Below are positions 36,346 through 45,525 of a stretch of 64,000 bases of DNA, piece by piece (the stretch's first letter is position 1; each line of letters opens with the position of its first letter). The notes under the pieces are model-generated. The model was given only the letters and a program-made list of their open reading frames with translations. It did no database searches and was not told the origin of the DNA. A program made the translations under genes and the position numbers. The stretch comes from Peribacillus muralis (GTDB lineage Bacteria > Bacillota > Bacilli > Bacillales > DSM-1321): NCBI RefSeq assembly GCF_001645685.2, contig NZ_CP017080.1:2967051-3031050 (forward strand), read 5' to 3'.

Positions 36346-37215
36346 ATGAAAAAAATGAATAAATGGGTCATTTTGACCATATTATTATGTCTATTACTGC
36401 CATATAAGGCTTTTGCCGATGCAGCTGTTGGCGAAATGATCGTCACTCTAGGAGAAAATTTGTCAAAAGAACAAAAGAATATGATTCTGTCGGAAATGAA
36501 AGCCCCCAATGATGTAGAGGTTCTAACGGTTACGAACGCCGAGGAGCATGAATACCTAGGAGATTATATCGCCAGCCGATTAATTGGTACAAAAGCGATT
36601 TCCTCTTCCGCCATTACATTGGAGGAAAAAGGCACAGGTCTTAAACTCGAGTCGAAAAACATTAACTGGGTCACCGATGAAATGTATATCAATGCCCTGG
36701 CCACTGCTGGAGTGAAGGATGCCACCGTTTATGTCACGGCACCTATCCCCGTTTCTGGTACAGCAGCTTTGACTGGTGTCATTAAAGCATATGAGCTTTC
36801 TTCCGATAAGAAAATCCCAGAGGACGTGAAGCAGGCCGCCAATGAAGAAATGGTGAAAACGGCTAAGTTGGGCGATGAAATCGGTACCGAGGAAGCTTCG
36901 GCACTGGTAACGAAAATTAAAGAAAAAATGGCTGAAAATCCCCCTGCCAATACCGAAGAAGTACGCGATGTGGTCGAATCTTCGGCGAAAGATCTTGGAA
37001 TCTCCTTGAATGATGCCCAAGTTCAAAGTCTTATTGACTTATTCAATAAGCTGAAAGAATTGAATATTGATTGGAACGCAGTCGGCGATCAGCTTACTGC
37101 AGCAAAAGATAAGCTATCCAATTTTCTTGAATCCGAAGAGGGTCAATCATTTCTGGATAAACTTAAAGAAGTCTTCAGCAGTTTAATAGATGCAATAAAA
37201 TCACTCTTTAACTGA
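36346..37215 (+). CDS. ypuA: Secreted DUF1002 protein YpuA
   Basis: A 289-residue exported protein with a signal peptide (about residues 1-24, cut after AFA) and the DUF1002 domain. Family motifs include MIVTLGENLSKEQ, SSAITLEEKGTGL, and TAPIPVSGTAALTGVIKAYE. The C-terminal ~90 residues are helical and charged. Function unknown; in B. subtilis ypuA depends partly on the envelope-stress sigma factor SigM. The ATG at 36346 has AAGGAGGA; 25 upstream in-frame codons are unsupported. Confidence 0.87.
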   Translation: MKKMNKWVILTILLCLLLPYKAFADAAVGEMIVTLGENLSKEQKNMILSEMKAPNDVEVLTVTNAEEHEYLGDYIASRLIGTKAISSSAITLEEKGTGLKLESKNINWVTDEMYINALATAGVKDATVYVTAPIPVSGTAALTGVIKAYELSSDKKIPEDVKQAANEEMVKTAKLGDEIGTEEASALVTKIKEKMAENPPANTEEVRDVVESSAKDLGISLNDAQVQSLIDLFNKLKELNIDWNAVGDQLTAAKDKLSNFLESEEGQSFLDKLKEVFSSLIDAIKSLFN

Positions 37216-37224
37216 TTTTATTAA

Positions 37225-37263
37225 AAATGCTTCGGAATGGTCTATCTTCCGAAGCATTTTTTT
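37225..37263 (+). terminator. Terminator of ypuA
   Basis: Stem AAATGCTTCGGAA / TTCCGAAGCATTT with a 9-base loop and seven T. Confidence 0.9.
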
Positions 37264-37273
37264 GATTTCCAAC

Positions 37274-37325
37274 TAAAAAAAAACTGTAAAGAAACCCCGT
37301 TATCATCGAGTTTCCCTACAGTTTG
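37274..37325 (-). terminator. Terminator of lysA
   Basis: Two-part stem: AAACTGTA / TACAGTTT outer and AAACTC / GGGTTT-type inner pairing, followed by a run of eight T on the minus strand. Confidence 0.82.
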
Positions 37326-37345
37326 AGAGCAACGATCATTATTTT

Positions 37346-38674
37346 TCATTCTTTATTCGTAACAGCTGCTTCCTGAAGCGCCAAATCCAAAGAAATAAGA
37401 TCTTCGAACGTCTCACGTTTGATGACAAGCCTGGCTTCCCCATTTTCGACGAAGACGACGGCTGGTCTTGGAATTCGATTGTAATTGTTGGACATGGAAT
37501 ACCCATATGCACCTGTACAAAAGACGGCCAGCACATCCCCGCGGCCGGCTTTCGGCAAAGGCAAATCCCATATCAGCATATCCCCGCTTTCACAGCATTT
37601 ACCAGCGATGGACACGGTCTCTTCTACAGGATCAAGCGGCCGGTTTGCTAAAATGGCATCATATTTTGCTTCATAAAGCGCGGGACGTATATTGTCACTC
37701 ATGCCGCCATCAACCGCAATATATTTACGGACATTCGGCACTTGCTTTTCAGAGCCGACTTTATACAAAGTGACACCGGCATCCCCGACTAATGAACGGC
37801 CAGGTTCAATCCAGATTTCAGGCATTTGCAAATCTGTATCGGCAACCAAATTCTGCACTTCCCTAACGATTTCTTCAACATATTGAGAAGCCGGCAGCGG
37901 GTCATCTTCCTGCGTATAGCGAATCCCGAAGCCACCGCCGAGATTCAAAACCTTCGGCTGATACCCTATCGAACCATGCCAACTATCCAGCTTGCCGATG
38001 ATTTTCCGTGCAGCAAGCAGGAAGCCTGTCGTTTGAAAGATCTGCGAGCCAATATGGCAGTGCAGGCCGAGAACCTCCAGCCATTCGCTCTGCAGCGCTT
38101 GTCTAAGGGCATCTTCCGCTTGACCATTAATGAGATCGAAACCAAATTTGGAATCTTCTTGCCCTGTCAAGATATAATCATGGGTATGGGCTTCGATTCC
38201 TGGTGTAACACGAAGAAGGATTTTCACCTTTTGTTCACGGTTTGTACAAATTTCTTCTAACAGCACCAACTCTGAAAAATTATCGACTACGATACAGCCA
38301 ATTTTATGATCCAAAGCCATATGTAGCTCTTCTTCACTTTTGTTGTTTCCATGAAAATGAATGCGTTCAGTTGGGAAATCCGCCTTGATTGCCGTATACA
38401 ATTCCCCTGCCGAGACAACATCGAGAGAAAGCCCCTCTTGGTCAGCCAACTGGATCATGGCAATCGAAGAGAAGGCTTTACTTGCGTAAGCAACTTGTGC
38501 CGGTATTCCCAATTCTTCAAAGGTCCTTTTGAATCCTCTTGCTCGTTCACGTATTAGCTCTACATCATAAACATATAATGGTGTCCCGAATTGCTCGATC
38601 AGCTCGATCGTGTCCACTCCGCCAATCTCCAGATGTCCACGCTCATTGACACCACTGGTTCCGTACAAATGCAT
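37346..38674 (-). CDS. lysA: Diaminopimelate decarboxylase
   Basis: PLP enzyme for the last step of lysine synthesis, meso-diaminopimelate to L-lysine. The 442-residue protein has the PLP lysine in VAYASKAF (about residue 66), the phosphate-binding LNLGGGFGIRY, and the C-terminal CTGAYGYSMSNNYNR with the substrate-binding cysteine of the partner subunit. AAGGTGA precedes the ATG. As in B. subtilis, it sits just downstream of the spoVA operon. Confidence 0.96.
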   Translation of the reverse strand: MHLYGTSGVNERGHLEIGGVDTIELIEQFGTPLYVYDVELIRERARGFKRTFEELGIPAQVAYASKAFSSIAMIQLADQEGLSLDVVSAGELYTAIKADFPTERIHFHGNNKSEEELHMALDHKIGCIVVDNFSELVLLEEICTNREQKVKILLRVTPGIEAHTHDYILTGQEDSKFGFDLINGQAEDALRQALQSEWLEVLGLHCHIGSQIFQTTGFLLAARKIIGKLDSWHGSIGYQPKVLNLGGGFGIRYTQEDDPLPASQYVEEIVREVQNLVADTDLQMPEIWIEPGRSLVGDAGVTLYKVGSEKQVPNVRKYIAVDGGMSDNIRPALYEAKYDAILANRPLDPVEETVSIAGKCCESGDMLIWDLPLPKAGRGDVLAVFCTGAYGYSMSNNYNRIPRPAVVFVENGEARLVIKRETFEDLISLDLALQEAAVTNKE

Positions 38675-38963
38675 GATAGCTTCACCTTCCTGACTTAGAA
38701 ACTAAAGATTAATTAGAAATGAGGCAGCCTCCAAAAAAGAAGCTCCTGAAGTACGTGAAGGGTTCTCCATATCGACAAGCCTCATCCGAATCAATCGATC
38801 ATCCCATTTAAATATTGTTATCTATGACTGCTCAGTAGTTCGAAGGGAAAGCCAGATTGATTTAACGTCAAAGAGTCATGATGCCTCCATCTGTTTGTGA
38901 TCCTCAACTTTACCGCTTTATCGAATAAAATTAAATTACCACAACTTTTCGACAACATCAACC
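38675..38963. other. Spacer between spoVAF and lysA
   Basis: Nearly 290 bases without a gene. The lysA leader contains a 7-base stem (ATGAGGC 38719-38725 / GCCTCAT 38779-38785) enclosing about 53 bases. It does not show the conserved pattern of a lysine riboswitch. Confidence 0.4.
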
Positions 38964-40448
38964 TTAAGGTTTTCTAGGCTGCCTATATTTATCCTGCGGA
39001 TGCACAATACTTGGACGTTCCACTGATCCTGGAAAAGGTCTTCTGAATAGTATATGTGACAAGGCCTTAGGTTGAAATGGGATAAGCGGCCATAAATACG
39101 GTGTATTTAAAGCTTTTATGCTAGCCAATAAAATGATGTAGAGAGTGATGCCTATGACCAGCCCAGGCACTTTAAATAATGCGACCAGCACGAGCAGCAT
39201 CAGACGGGAGATTTTATTCGCCACACCAAGTTCCAGGCTAGGAGTAACGAAGGTGCCGATTGTCGCCACGGAAGCGTAGAGGACCACCTCAGGGACAAAT
39301 AGGCCGACGTCTATTGCAATCTGCCCGATGAGCACTGCCGCAACCAAGCCCATGGCGGTCGAAAGCGGCGTCGGGGTATGGACGGCTGCCATCCTCAGAA
39401 ATTCTATCCCGATATCGGAAATGAAGATTTGTACCACAATGGGAATATGTGTTTTTTCGTTAGGTCCGATAAATTCGAACTTCTCCGGCAGAAGCGATGG
39501 CTCCAAACAAAACAACAACCAAATCGGCAGCAAATATAACGAAACGAAAATCCCGAAAAAACGTGTCCAGCGCACGAGCGTTCCAACAGCGGGTGCCTGC
39601 CGATACTCCTCGGCATGCTGCATATGATGGAAAAGGGTCGACGGGGTAATGATGACACTTGGGGAGGTATCCACATAAATCAGGACATGCCCTTCAAGTA
39701 AGTGTGTAGCCGCAACATCAGCACGCTCGGTATAGCGCACAAGCGGATATGGGTTATATCCTTGTTTGACGATGAACTCTTCGATCGTTTTATCAGCCAT
39801 CGTTAATCCGTCCACATCAATGCCTTCCAATTCCTTACGAACGATATCGATCAAATCGGGATCAGCAATACCTTTAATGTAGCCAATCGAAATATCCGTT
39901 TTGGAGCGTTCACCAACGTGCAGCATTTCAAAGCGTAATCGCTCATCCCGGATCCTTCGTCTCGTTATCGCCGTATTCACGATGATGTTTTCGACAAAAC
40001 CATCCCTGGAACCGCGAACGACTTTTTCCGTATCCGGTTCTTCAGGCTGCCGTCCTGGGTAACTCCTCACATCCACGACCAATCCAATTGGTTTACCGTC
40101 GATAACGATGACGATCAAGCCGGATAATACTTGATCGACAAGCTCATCCATCGTACTTATTTCTTCAACGGACTGGTGTACGAGCAAACCTTTTACAACT
40201 TCGAAAATTTTCGTCGTGACGATTTCCGTGTTTTTATTATGGATTAGCGAGTCAAGGATTTCGATGATGTACTCCGTATCCGTCAATCCGTTTATATAGT
40301 AGAGATGCACATCTTTTTTTAACACCTTTATCCTTCTTACGCCTAAGTCAAAGCTGACGCCAAGACCCACTTTCTCTTCCATGAAGGCGTCTACTTCCGC
40401 TACCTTATTCGGAATCGGTTTCATGTTTTGCGGTTTTTCTGAAGACAT
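38964..40448 (-). CDS. spoVAF: Stage V sporulation protein AF
   Basis: GerA-family membrane protein of the spore inner membrane; in B. subtilis it modulates germination with its partner FigP. The 494-residue protein has an N-terminal soluble GerA-type domain (with motifs [20 protein letters not shown] and SRDGFVENI). About five membrane helices follow in the C-terminal half ([17 protein letters not shown] and following). The ATG at 40448 has AAAGGAG; an in-frame GTG at 40457 abuts the ribosome site. It overlaps spoVAEa by 44 bases. Confidence 0.93.
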   Translation of the reverse strand: MSSEKPQNMKPIPNKVAEVDAFMEEKVGLGVSFDLGVRRIKVLKKDVHLYYINGLTDTEYIIEILDSLIHNKNTEIVTTKIFEVVKGLLVHQSVEEISTMDELVDQVLSGLIVIVIDGKPIGLVVDVRSYPGRQPEEPDTEKVVRGSRDGFVENIIVNTAITRRRIRDERLRFEMLHVGERSKTDISIGYIKGIADPDLIDIVRKELEGIDVDGLTMADKTIEEFIVKQGYNPYPLVRYTERADVAATHLLEGHVLIYVDTSPSVIITPSTLFHHMQHAEEYRQAPAVGTLVRWTRFFGIFVSLYLLPIWLLFCLEPSLLPEKFEFIGPNEKTHIPIVVQIFISDIGIEFLRMAAVHTPTPLSTAMGLVAAVLIGQIAIDVGLFVPEVVLYASVATIGTFVTPSLELGVANKISRLMLLVLVALFKVPGLVIGITLYIILLASIKALNTPYLWPLIPFQPKALSHILFRRPFPGSVERPSIVHPQDKYRQPRKP

Positions 40449-41010
40449 CGTGACCACTCCTTTCCAATATGATTTCCACCGCTAGCTTCGTGATGGGCGA
40501 ACCCCTTTTACAATCATCCTGATGGGACATTTTACCTACATCCCCTATCCCCACTACGATCGGGACATGCAATCCGTCGATGCAGTACACCGTATCTCCT
40601 GTGATCTTTCCCAGCTCGAATTCCTCGGCACCGTATTTATCGACGCCATTAGGTGTCAAATTCCCATCCCGGTCGATACAGACATCGACCTTGGTCCATT
40701 CTTCCCTTCTAGTCTTTGAGGCGACGGCTATCACACCAAGGACATTCATATCAGGATGTCCGGCAACCACTTTCAGCGCCTGTTCACCGGATCCTTCGCC
40801 GATAAAACCACTATCATCAAACATGACCAACACTGGATCATGCTTCGCCCTTTTTATCAATTCAACTAGCTCCAAGCCCGTATATCGTGATGGATTTCCT
40901 TGGGACATCGAGATACATCGCCCGCCAATTTCCTTGGCTACAAGTTCCACGGCCCGTTTCGCATATTCATCTCCATCCGTAATCAATATCACATTTCGTT
41001 TGGTCACCAT
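40405..41010 (-). CDS. spoVAEa: Stage V sporulation protein AEa
   Basis: Soluble 201-residue protein of the spoVA operon, start [21 protein letters not shown]. It has the conserved segments [24 protein letters not shown] and [16 protein letters not shown]. Its role in the dipicolinic acid channel is not understood. The ATG at 41010 follows AAAGGTAGG at good spacing; the ORF start six codons upstream has none. In the normal operon spoVAC, spoVAD and spoVAEb precede it, but here spoVAB lies only 40 bases upstream. Confidence 0.92.
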   Translation of the reverse strand: MVTKRNVILITDGDEYAKRAVELVAKEIGGRCISMSQGNPSRYTGLELVELIKRAKHDPVLVMFDDSGFIGEGSGEQALKVVAGHPDMNVLGVIAVASKTRREEWTKVDVCIDRDGNLTPNGVDKYGAEEFELGKITGDTVYCIDGLHVPIVVGIGDVGKMSHQDDCKRGSPITKLAVEIILERSGHDVFRKTAKHETDSE

Positions 41011-41050
41011 CTTGGGCCTACCTTTCATCAGGAATAGTTACCTAAAAAAC

Positions 41051-41473
41051 TTACATATCGACAAAATAAATCCATTGAAATAACGACCCTGCTATCTTCC
41101 CCAAAACGAGTGCCATTAACAGATAAATGATTTTCTCCTGAATGCCGATTCGCTTTGATAAAACGGGGAAAACATTGAGAACCTCAGTCAAGGCAGCTGC
41201 AAGCATCCCATTAAAGACCCCGTCAGCCAAACCAATCGGAATCAATAGGACTTGCGGGAGGAAAAACTCGGTTTCTTGTAGTCCGAACCATGTTCCAGCG
41301 ACAACACCGGCAATGATGGCTCCTTCGTAGTAATGGATCATTTTCATTGTTTTTGTCAGCTGAGTCAGTCTCGGAATCACCCCAAGTACAGTTAAAAACG
41401 CTACAAAACCTGCACCAGTCGCGAAACCACCTGCTAAACCGGCAAAAATGCCAAAGATGATTCTACCTGTCAT
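41051..41473 (-). CDS. spoVAB: Stage V sporulation protein AB
   Basis: Small inner-membrane protein of the spoVA operon, 140 residues with four to five hydrophobic segments. The family-specific stretch GFVAFLTVLGVIPRLTQLTK is present. I chose the ATG at 41473 (MTGRIIFGIFAGLAGG) by family alignment. It overlaps the 3' end of spoVAA and depends on coupled translation because its own ribosome site is poor. In other Bacilli the next gene is spoVAC, but here it is spoVAEa. Confidence 0.9.
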   Translation of the reverse strand: MTGRIIFGIFAGLAGGFATGAGFVAFLTVLGVIPRLTQLTKTMKMIHYYEGAIIAGVVAGTWFGLQETEFFLPQVLLIPIGLADGVFNGMLAAALTEVLNVFPVLSKRIGIQEKIIYLLMALVLGKIAGSLFQWIYFVDM

Positions 41474-42086
41474 CAAGATGACGCACATTCTCCTTGTTTT
41501 CATTCATGGTGACATAACGATCCAAATCCTGCTGATAGTTGAACATTTCAACCTCGAGCGGACTAGGTTCCTCGTTGAAGCGTTTTTTAAAGAAGTGATT
41601 GAAAAATAAAATCATCCCTATCCCAAGACCAAAGCTATAAGGAATTTGGATCAATAAAGGCTTTTCCTCCACTTTTCCCGTTATGATCGTAAAGATTTTT
41701 TGATGCACTTCCCCCATGCTGACATCCACATGAAAATTCATGATGGTCATCGCACCGCCAATGAACAGCAGGAACCAGACTAATGCAAAGGTGAGAAATG
41801 ACATTTTCTTTTTTGTGAGTATGATTTCAATGATCGTTTGGGATGGTCCGAAGGTTTCCACTTCAATACTTGGGTCCACTTTTCGAATGGCCATGATCAC
41901 TTGGGCCAAATCGATGACGATGATACTCCTATCTTCCTTTTTGACGGTCAGTAACAAGATTTCTTCAATCATTCGTATCTCATCTTCAGGGCCGATTATC
42001 CTTGCTATATCTTTTATCCTCACCGTCTGATTTCCCTTTACTTGTACACGGTTCCTCATCCTGATATATACAACTGCCACGTTCAT
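41463..42086 (-). CDS. spoVAA: Stage V sporulation protein AA
   Basis: First gene of the spoVA operon. The 207-residue protein has an N-terminal soluble domain (about residues 1-95) with VYIRMRNRVQVK, followed by two membrane helices (MSFLTFALVWFLLFIGGAM and IQIPYSFGLGIGMILFF). It takes part in release or uptake of dipicolinic acid by an unknown role. The ATG at 42086 follows AAAAGGTCGGGA. A strong sigma-G-type promoter lies upstream. Confidence 0.92.
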   Translation of the reverse strand: MNVAVVYIRMRNRVQVKGNQTVRIKDIARIIGPEDEIRMIEEILLLTVKKEDRSIIVIDLAQVIMAIRKVDPSIEVETFGPSQTIIEIILTKKKMSFLTFALVWFLLFIGGAMTIMNFHVDVSMGEVHQKIFTIITGKVEEKPLLIQIPYSFGLGIGMILFFNHFFKKRFNEEPSPLEVEMFNYQQDLDRYVTMNENKENVRHLDDR

Positions 42087-42117
42087 CACATCCCGACCTT
42101 TTATTTCCTTATACTAG

Positions 42118-42148
42118 TAGTATGGATTGGAAACAGATTGAAAATGCA
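42118..42148 (-). promoter_or_regulatory. Sigma-G-type promoter of the spoVA operon
   Basis: Minus strand: TGCATT, 18 bases, CATACTA. The -10 fits the forespore sigma-G consensus CATNHTA exactly, about 30 bases before spoVAA. Confidence 0.8.
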
Positions 42149-42181
42149 GGAAGTGACCTATGTCCAAATATTACTAATTAC

Positions 42182-42217
42182 AAAAAAAAAGACACGCTGC
42201 AACGACAGCATGTCTTT
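42182..42217 (-). terminator. Terminator of the purine permease gene
   Basis: Stem AAAAAGACATGCTG / CAGCGTGTCTTTTT (one wobble) with a 6-base loop and a T-run on the minus strand. Confidence 0.88.
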
Positions 42218-42224
42218 TTCGTAA

Positions 42225-43520
42225 TTAATGGGTAGGGAAGAAAATGAGTTGCACCATAAAGATCACTCCGAAAATATAAATGAGCGGATGAACCGATTTC
42301 CCTTTTCCACTAAATAGCTTCATAAGGGGGTACGTAATGAAACCTATTGCAATCCCAGTCGATATGCTCGACGTAAGCGGCATCGTCAAAATGATTGCGA
42401 AAGCCGGAAATGCTTCATCGAACGTTTTCCAATTGACTTTTGCCAAGCCCTCCATCATGAAACATCCGACGATAATCAAAACGGGAGCAGTAATCGCTGC
42501 AACAGATGAAATTGCAGATATTAACGGAGAAAAGAAAATCGATGCAGCGAACAAGATTGCCACCACTGTAGCCGTTAATCCCGTACGTCCGCCTGCAGCC
42601 ACTCCTGTACTCGATTCAACGTAAGCTGTCGAAGGACTTGTACCAAACAAGGATCCGACTGTCGTAGCAATGGCGTCACCCAAAAACGCTTTCTTGGCTC
42701 GAGGGATCTTGCCGTCCTTCGTAAGCCCAGCCTGTTCCGTCACACCAATCAAGGTACCTGTCGTATCGAAGATCGTGACAAGTAAAAAGGCGAAAACAAC
42801 CGAATATAAAGAATGAGTGAACACCCCAGCTATATCAATATCAAAGAATACCGGTGTAGGCGGCACGGATAAGATGCCTTTGAAATCGAGCAAACCGATG
42901 AAATAGCCAATGATGGCCGTAACGATCATGCCAATGAAAATGGCTCCTTTGATATTGCGCGCCATTAAAATCAAGGTAATGAACAAGCCAGCTAACGCTA
43001 AAACGGTTCCTGGCTGATGCAGGTCACCAAGAGTCACCATCGTTGATTCATTAGGTACGACGATACCTGCGTTTTTCAAACCGATAAACGCGATGAATAA
43101 ACCAATTCCTGATGTGATGCCATACTTTAAGGAATTAGGAATGGCGTCAATGATCATTTTACGCAAGCTTGTCACGCTAATTAATAAAAATAGCAAGCCT
43201 GCGATGAAGACAGTCCCGAATACGGTCTGATAGGAGAGGCCCTGCGCCCCCACTACGCTAGCAAAATAAGCATTCAAACCCATACCCGGCGCTATCGCAA
43301 TCGGGTATTTTGCGACCAGCCCCATAAGAAGGGTTCCGATGACTGCTGATATGACTGTTGCCATGAAAACCTGTTCAAAGGGGATACCGATTGAAGATAG
43401 CAAAGCTGGATTCACAATAAGGATATAAACCATAGTCAAAAATGTCGTAACACCCGCCATGACTTCCGTACGGACATCCGTCCCATTTTCTTTCAGGGAG
43501 AAAAACTTTTCCATAAACAT
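42225..43520 (-). CDS. NCS2/AzgA-family purine permease
   Basis: Membrane transporter for hypoxanthine, guanine or adenine by proton symport. The 431-residue protein has about 12-14 helices and the AzgA signatures GVTTFLTMVYILIVNP, KYPIAIAPGMGLNAYF and the TGTLIGVTEQAGL / GTSPSTAYVESSTGVAAGG pair. It resembles PbuO/PbuG; which of these cannot be settled here. No guanine riboswitch was found in the leader. GGAGGTC precedes the ATG at 43520; upstream in-frame codons are unsupported. Confidence 0.9.
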   Translation of the reverse strand: MFMEKFFSLKENGTDVRTEVMAGVTTFLTMVYILIVNPALLSSIGIPFEQVFMATVISAVIGTLLMGLVAKYPIAIAPGMGLNAYFASVVGAQGLSYQTVFGTVFIAGLLFLLISVTSLRKMIIDAIPNSLKYGITSGIGLFIAFIGLKNAGIVVPNESTMVTLGDLHQPGTVLALAGLFITLILMARNIKGAIFIGMIVTAIIGYFIGLLDFKGILSVPPTPVFFDIDIAGVFTHSLYSVVFAFLLVTIFDTTGTLIGVTEQAGLTKDGKIPRAKKAFLGDAIATTVGSLFGTSPSTAYVESSTGVAAGGRTGLTATVVAILFAASIFFSPLISAISSVAAITAPVLIIVGCFMMEGLAKVNWKTFDEAFPAFAIILTMPLTSSISTGIAIGFITYPLMKLFSGKGKSVHPLIYIFGVIFMVQLIFFPTH

Positions 43521-43666
43521 ATTTAGACCTCCAGATCTAAAGGAAACACCGACAACCGTTTGCATGCGAAGACTTGGTGTCCTAAAATTGTACTGCAACG
43601 ACGCTTTTTCTGTTGGAATCATTCATGTAACGAACAAAAAAACGAATGAAAAACGCGACCTTTACT

Positions 43667-43695
43667 ATAATATTCGTTTTTAATACGAAATTCAA
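43667..43695 (-). promoter_or_regulatory. Sigma-A promoter of the purine permease gene
   Basis: Minus strand: TTGAAT, 17 bases, TATTAT. Several CGAA/TTCG words surround it (about 43628-43690), some like half PurR boxes, but spacing does not fit a standard pair. Confidence 0.65.
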
Positions 43696-43802
43696 TAAAA
43701 AAATTTGCTCGACAGTGAATTTTTCATATTTTTTTATCCTTCCCGGATGATGGGAGGGCGAGCACTTTAACTTTTTTCCAAAAGCGAGATTTATCTCCAG
43801 TA

Positions 43803-43845
43803 AAAATGAAAAACCACATGAATCACTGATTCATGTGGTTTTTCA
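43803..43845 (-). terminator. Terminator overlapping the sigF stop
   Basis: Long perfect stem AAAACCACATGAATCA / TGATTCATGTGGTTTT around the sigF stop codon, followed by TCATTTTTA on the minus strand. Confidence 0.8.
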
Positions 43846-44590
43846 TTTGCTGAAGAATCTTTTTTTCAAGCCTGGATACTTGAACTTGCGATATACCAAG
43901 CCTCGCAGCCACTTCCGATTGTGTCTGGTCTTTGTAATATCTCAGAAAAACGATTAGCCGTTCACGTTCATTCAATTCTTGGATCGCTTCTTTCAAAGCG
44001 ATTTGATCGAACCATGATGTTTCATTATTGTCGGCAATCTGATCAAGAAGCGTAATCGGATCACCATCATTTTCGTAGACCGTTTCATGGATGGATGAAG
44101 GGCTCCTGCTAGCTTCTTGGGCCATGATGATTTCCTCAGGCGATAACTCAAGATGTTCCGCCAGTTCATTGACAGTGGGGACACGGCCATACGTCTTGGA
44201 AAGTTCCTCTTTCGCCCTGCGGATTTTATTTGCCATTTCCTTTAAGGACCGGCTCACCTTTACCGTTCCGTCATCACGGATAAAGCGTTGGATTTCACCA
44301 ATGATCATTGGCACAGCATACGTAGAGAATTTCACTTCAAACGATAAGTCAAATTTATCCACGGACTTCAACAGACCAATACAGCCAATTTGATAAAGGT
44401 CATCCGGTTCGTAACCTCGATTGAGGAACCTTTGCACCACTGACCATACAAGCCTAAGATTACTATTGACGATCAAGTTCCTTGCGTCTTGGTCACCGCT
44501 TTGACTGCGTTGGATTAAACTCCTCAATTCCTCATCTTTTAAATGGGGCTGGCCTTTTTTACCCTTCTCGTTTTTAACCTCCACATCCAT
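43823..44590 (-). CDS. sigF: Sporulation sigma factor SigF
   Basis: First forespore-specific sigma factor. The 255-residue protein has region 2 (NLRLVWSVVQRFLNRGYEPDDLYQIGCIGLLKSVDKFD), region 3 (VSRSLKEMANKIRRAKEEL) and region 4 (RYYKDQTQSEVAARLGISQVQVSRLEKK). The ATG at 44590 follows GGGAG by eight bases and gives exactly the family length; the ORF begins two codons earlier at TTG. Last gene of the spoIIA operon. Confidence 0.97.
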   Translation of the reverse strand: MDVEVKNEKGKKGQPHLKDEELRSLIQRSQSGDQDARNLIVNSNLRLVWSVVQRFLNRGYEPDDLYQIGCIGLLKSVDKFDLSFEVKFSTYAVPMIIGEIQRFIRDDGTVKVSRSLKEMANKIRRAKEELSKTYGRVPTVNELAEHLELSPEEIIMAQEASRSPSSIHETVYENDGDPITLLDQIADNNETSWFDQIALKEAIQELNERERLIVFLRYYKDQTQSEVAARLGISQVQVSRLEKKILQQMKNHMNQ

Positions 44591-44603
44591 ATGCAAGTCT
44601 CCC

Positions 44604-45044
44604 TTAATTGCACAAAGCTCTGCTTGTAGTTAAGTGCTTTTTTAATCGAATGATCGTGCCTTCACCCTTATGGGATACGATATTGATTTCATCCATGAAG
44701 TTTTCCATAATGGTGAATCCCATGCCAGAACGTTCAAGCTCCGGTTTCGTCGTGAACAACGGTTGTTTAGCCTCCTCGACATCCTCAATGCCCAATCCTT
44801 CATCCCTGATCGTCAATTCGACCGTATCGCCTTCGATGACCGCTGAAATGTATACCCAGCCTTCCGGGTCACTCTCATATCCATGAATGATCGAATTCGT
44901 AACCGCTTCAGACACGACCGTCTTGATTTCCGTCAATTCATCCATCGTCGGGTCCAATTGGGCGATGAAAGCCGCAACAGTCACCCTGGCAAAAGATTCA
45001 TTTTGGCTTAGTGCAGAAAATTTCGTTTCCATTTTATTTTTCAT
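44604..45044 (-). CDS. spoIIAB: Anti-sigma F factor SpoIIAB
   Basis: Binds and inhibits SigF, and phosphorylates SpoIIAA with ATP. The 146-residue GHKL-fold kinase has the N box [16 protein letters not shown]1 box [13 protein letters not shown] and G2 box [15 protein letters not shown]. The ATG at 45044 gives the family start [20 protein letters not shown]; the ORF extends further upstream only inside spoIIAA. It begins one base after the spoIIAA stop. Confidence 0.97.
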   Translation of the reverse strand: MKNKMETKFSALSQNESFARVTVAAFIAQLDPTMDELTEIKTVVSEAVTNSIIHGYESDPEGWVYISAVIEGDTVELTIRDEGLGIEDVEEAKQPLFTTKPELERSGMGFTIMENFMDEINIVSHKGEGTIIRLKKHLTTSRALCN

Positions 45045-45045
45045 A

Positions 45046-45396
45046 TTAGGCAACCCCCAGTCTTTGCAAAGCGTTTTGTTCGGATAGTTCCATTTTAACA
45101 ATTTTAAACAACCCTGACATCTCGAATAACCGCTTTACTGCTGGAGAAATTGCACAGACCACCATTTCACCTTGCTTTTTATTTACCTGCTTATAACGCC
45201 CTAATATGACGCCGAGCCCAGAACTGTCCATAAAATGCAATTCTTCCATGTTGAGGATAATATGCTGAATGTTGTGCTTTTGAATGGCTGCCTCAGCCTG
45301 ATTTTTCAATTTTTCTGCTGTATGATGATCTAAATCACCTTTGAGACGAATGCACAATACGCGATTCTTCGCCTCCATATTAATCGTAAGACTCAC
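45046..45396 (-). CDS. spoIIAA: Anti-anti-sigma factor SpoIIAA
   Basis: STAS-domain protein that, when unphosphorylated, frees SigF from SpoIIAB. The 116-residue protein has the phosphorylated serine in [16 protein letters not shown] (Ser58). The segment [18 protein letters not shown] is nearly invariant in the family. The start is GTG at 45396 with AGGAGGC eight bases away. First gene of the tricistronic spoIIA core; dacF lies upstream. Confidence 0.97.
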   Translation of the reverse strand: MSLTINMEAKNRVLCIRLKGDLDHHTAEKLKNQAEAAIQKHNIQHIILNMEELHFMDSSGLGVILGRYKQVNKKQGEMVVCAISPAVKRLFEMSGLFKIVKMELSEQNALQRLGVA

Positions 45397-45432
45397 TATA
45401 TACAGCCTCCTTCACTGTCTTATAAGAGTCAA

Positions 45433-45460
45433 ATTCTCTTTTTCACCTGCCGATTCCTTC
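45433..45460 (-). promoter_or_regulatory. Sigma-H promoter of spoIIA with upstream Spo0A-like box
   Basis: Minus strand: GAAGGAATCG, 11 bases, AGAGAAT, fitting the sigma-H consensus RNAGGAWWW-N11/12-RNNGAAT. A Spo0A-like box TGTCGCA (45513-45519, minus strand; one mismatch to TGTCGAA) lies about 85 bases upstream of the expected start. Confidence 0.72.
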
Positions 45461-45525
45461 TTACTGGCAAAACTAGTGCCGTTTCGCCTAAATTAGTTTT
45501 ATTACCAAACATTGCGACATTTTTT

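Noticed and set aside
38675..38963. Lysine riboswitch upstream of lysA
   Set aside because: A 7-base closing stem exists, but the conserved internal blocks of the L-box are not seen.
43521..43740. Guanine riboswitch upstream of the purine permease
   Set aside because: No conserved purine aptamer core was found in the leader.
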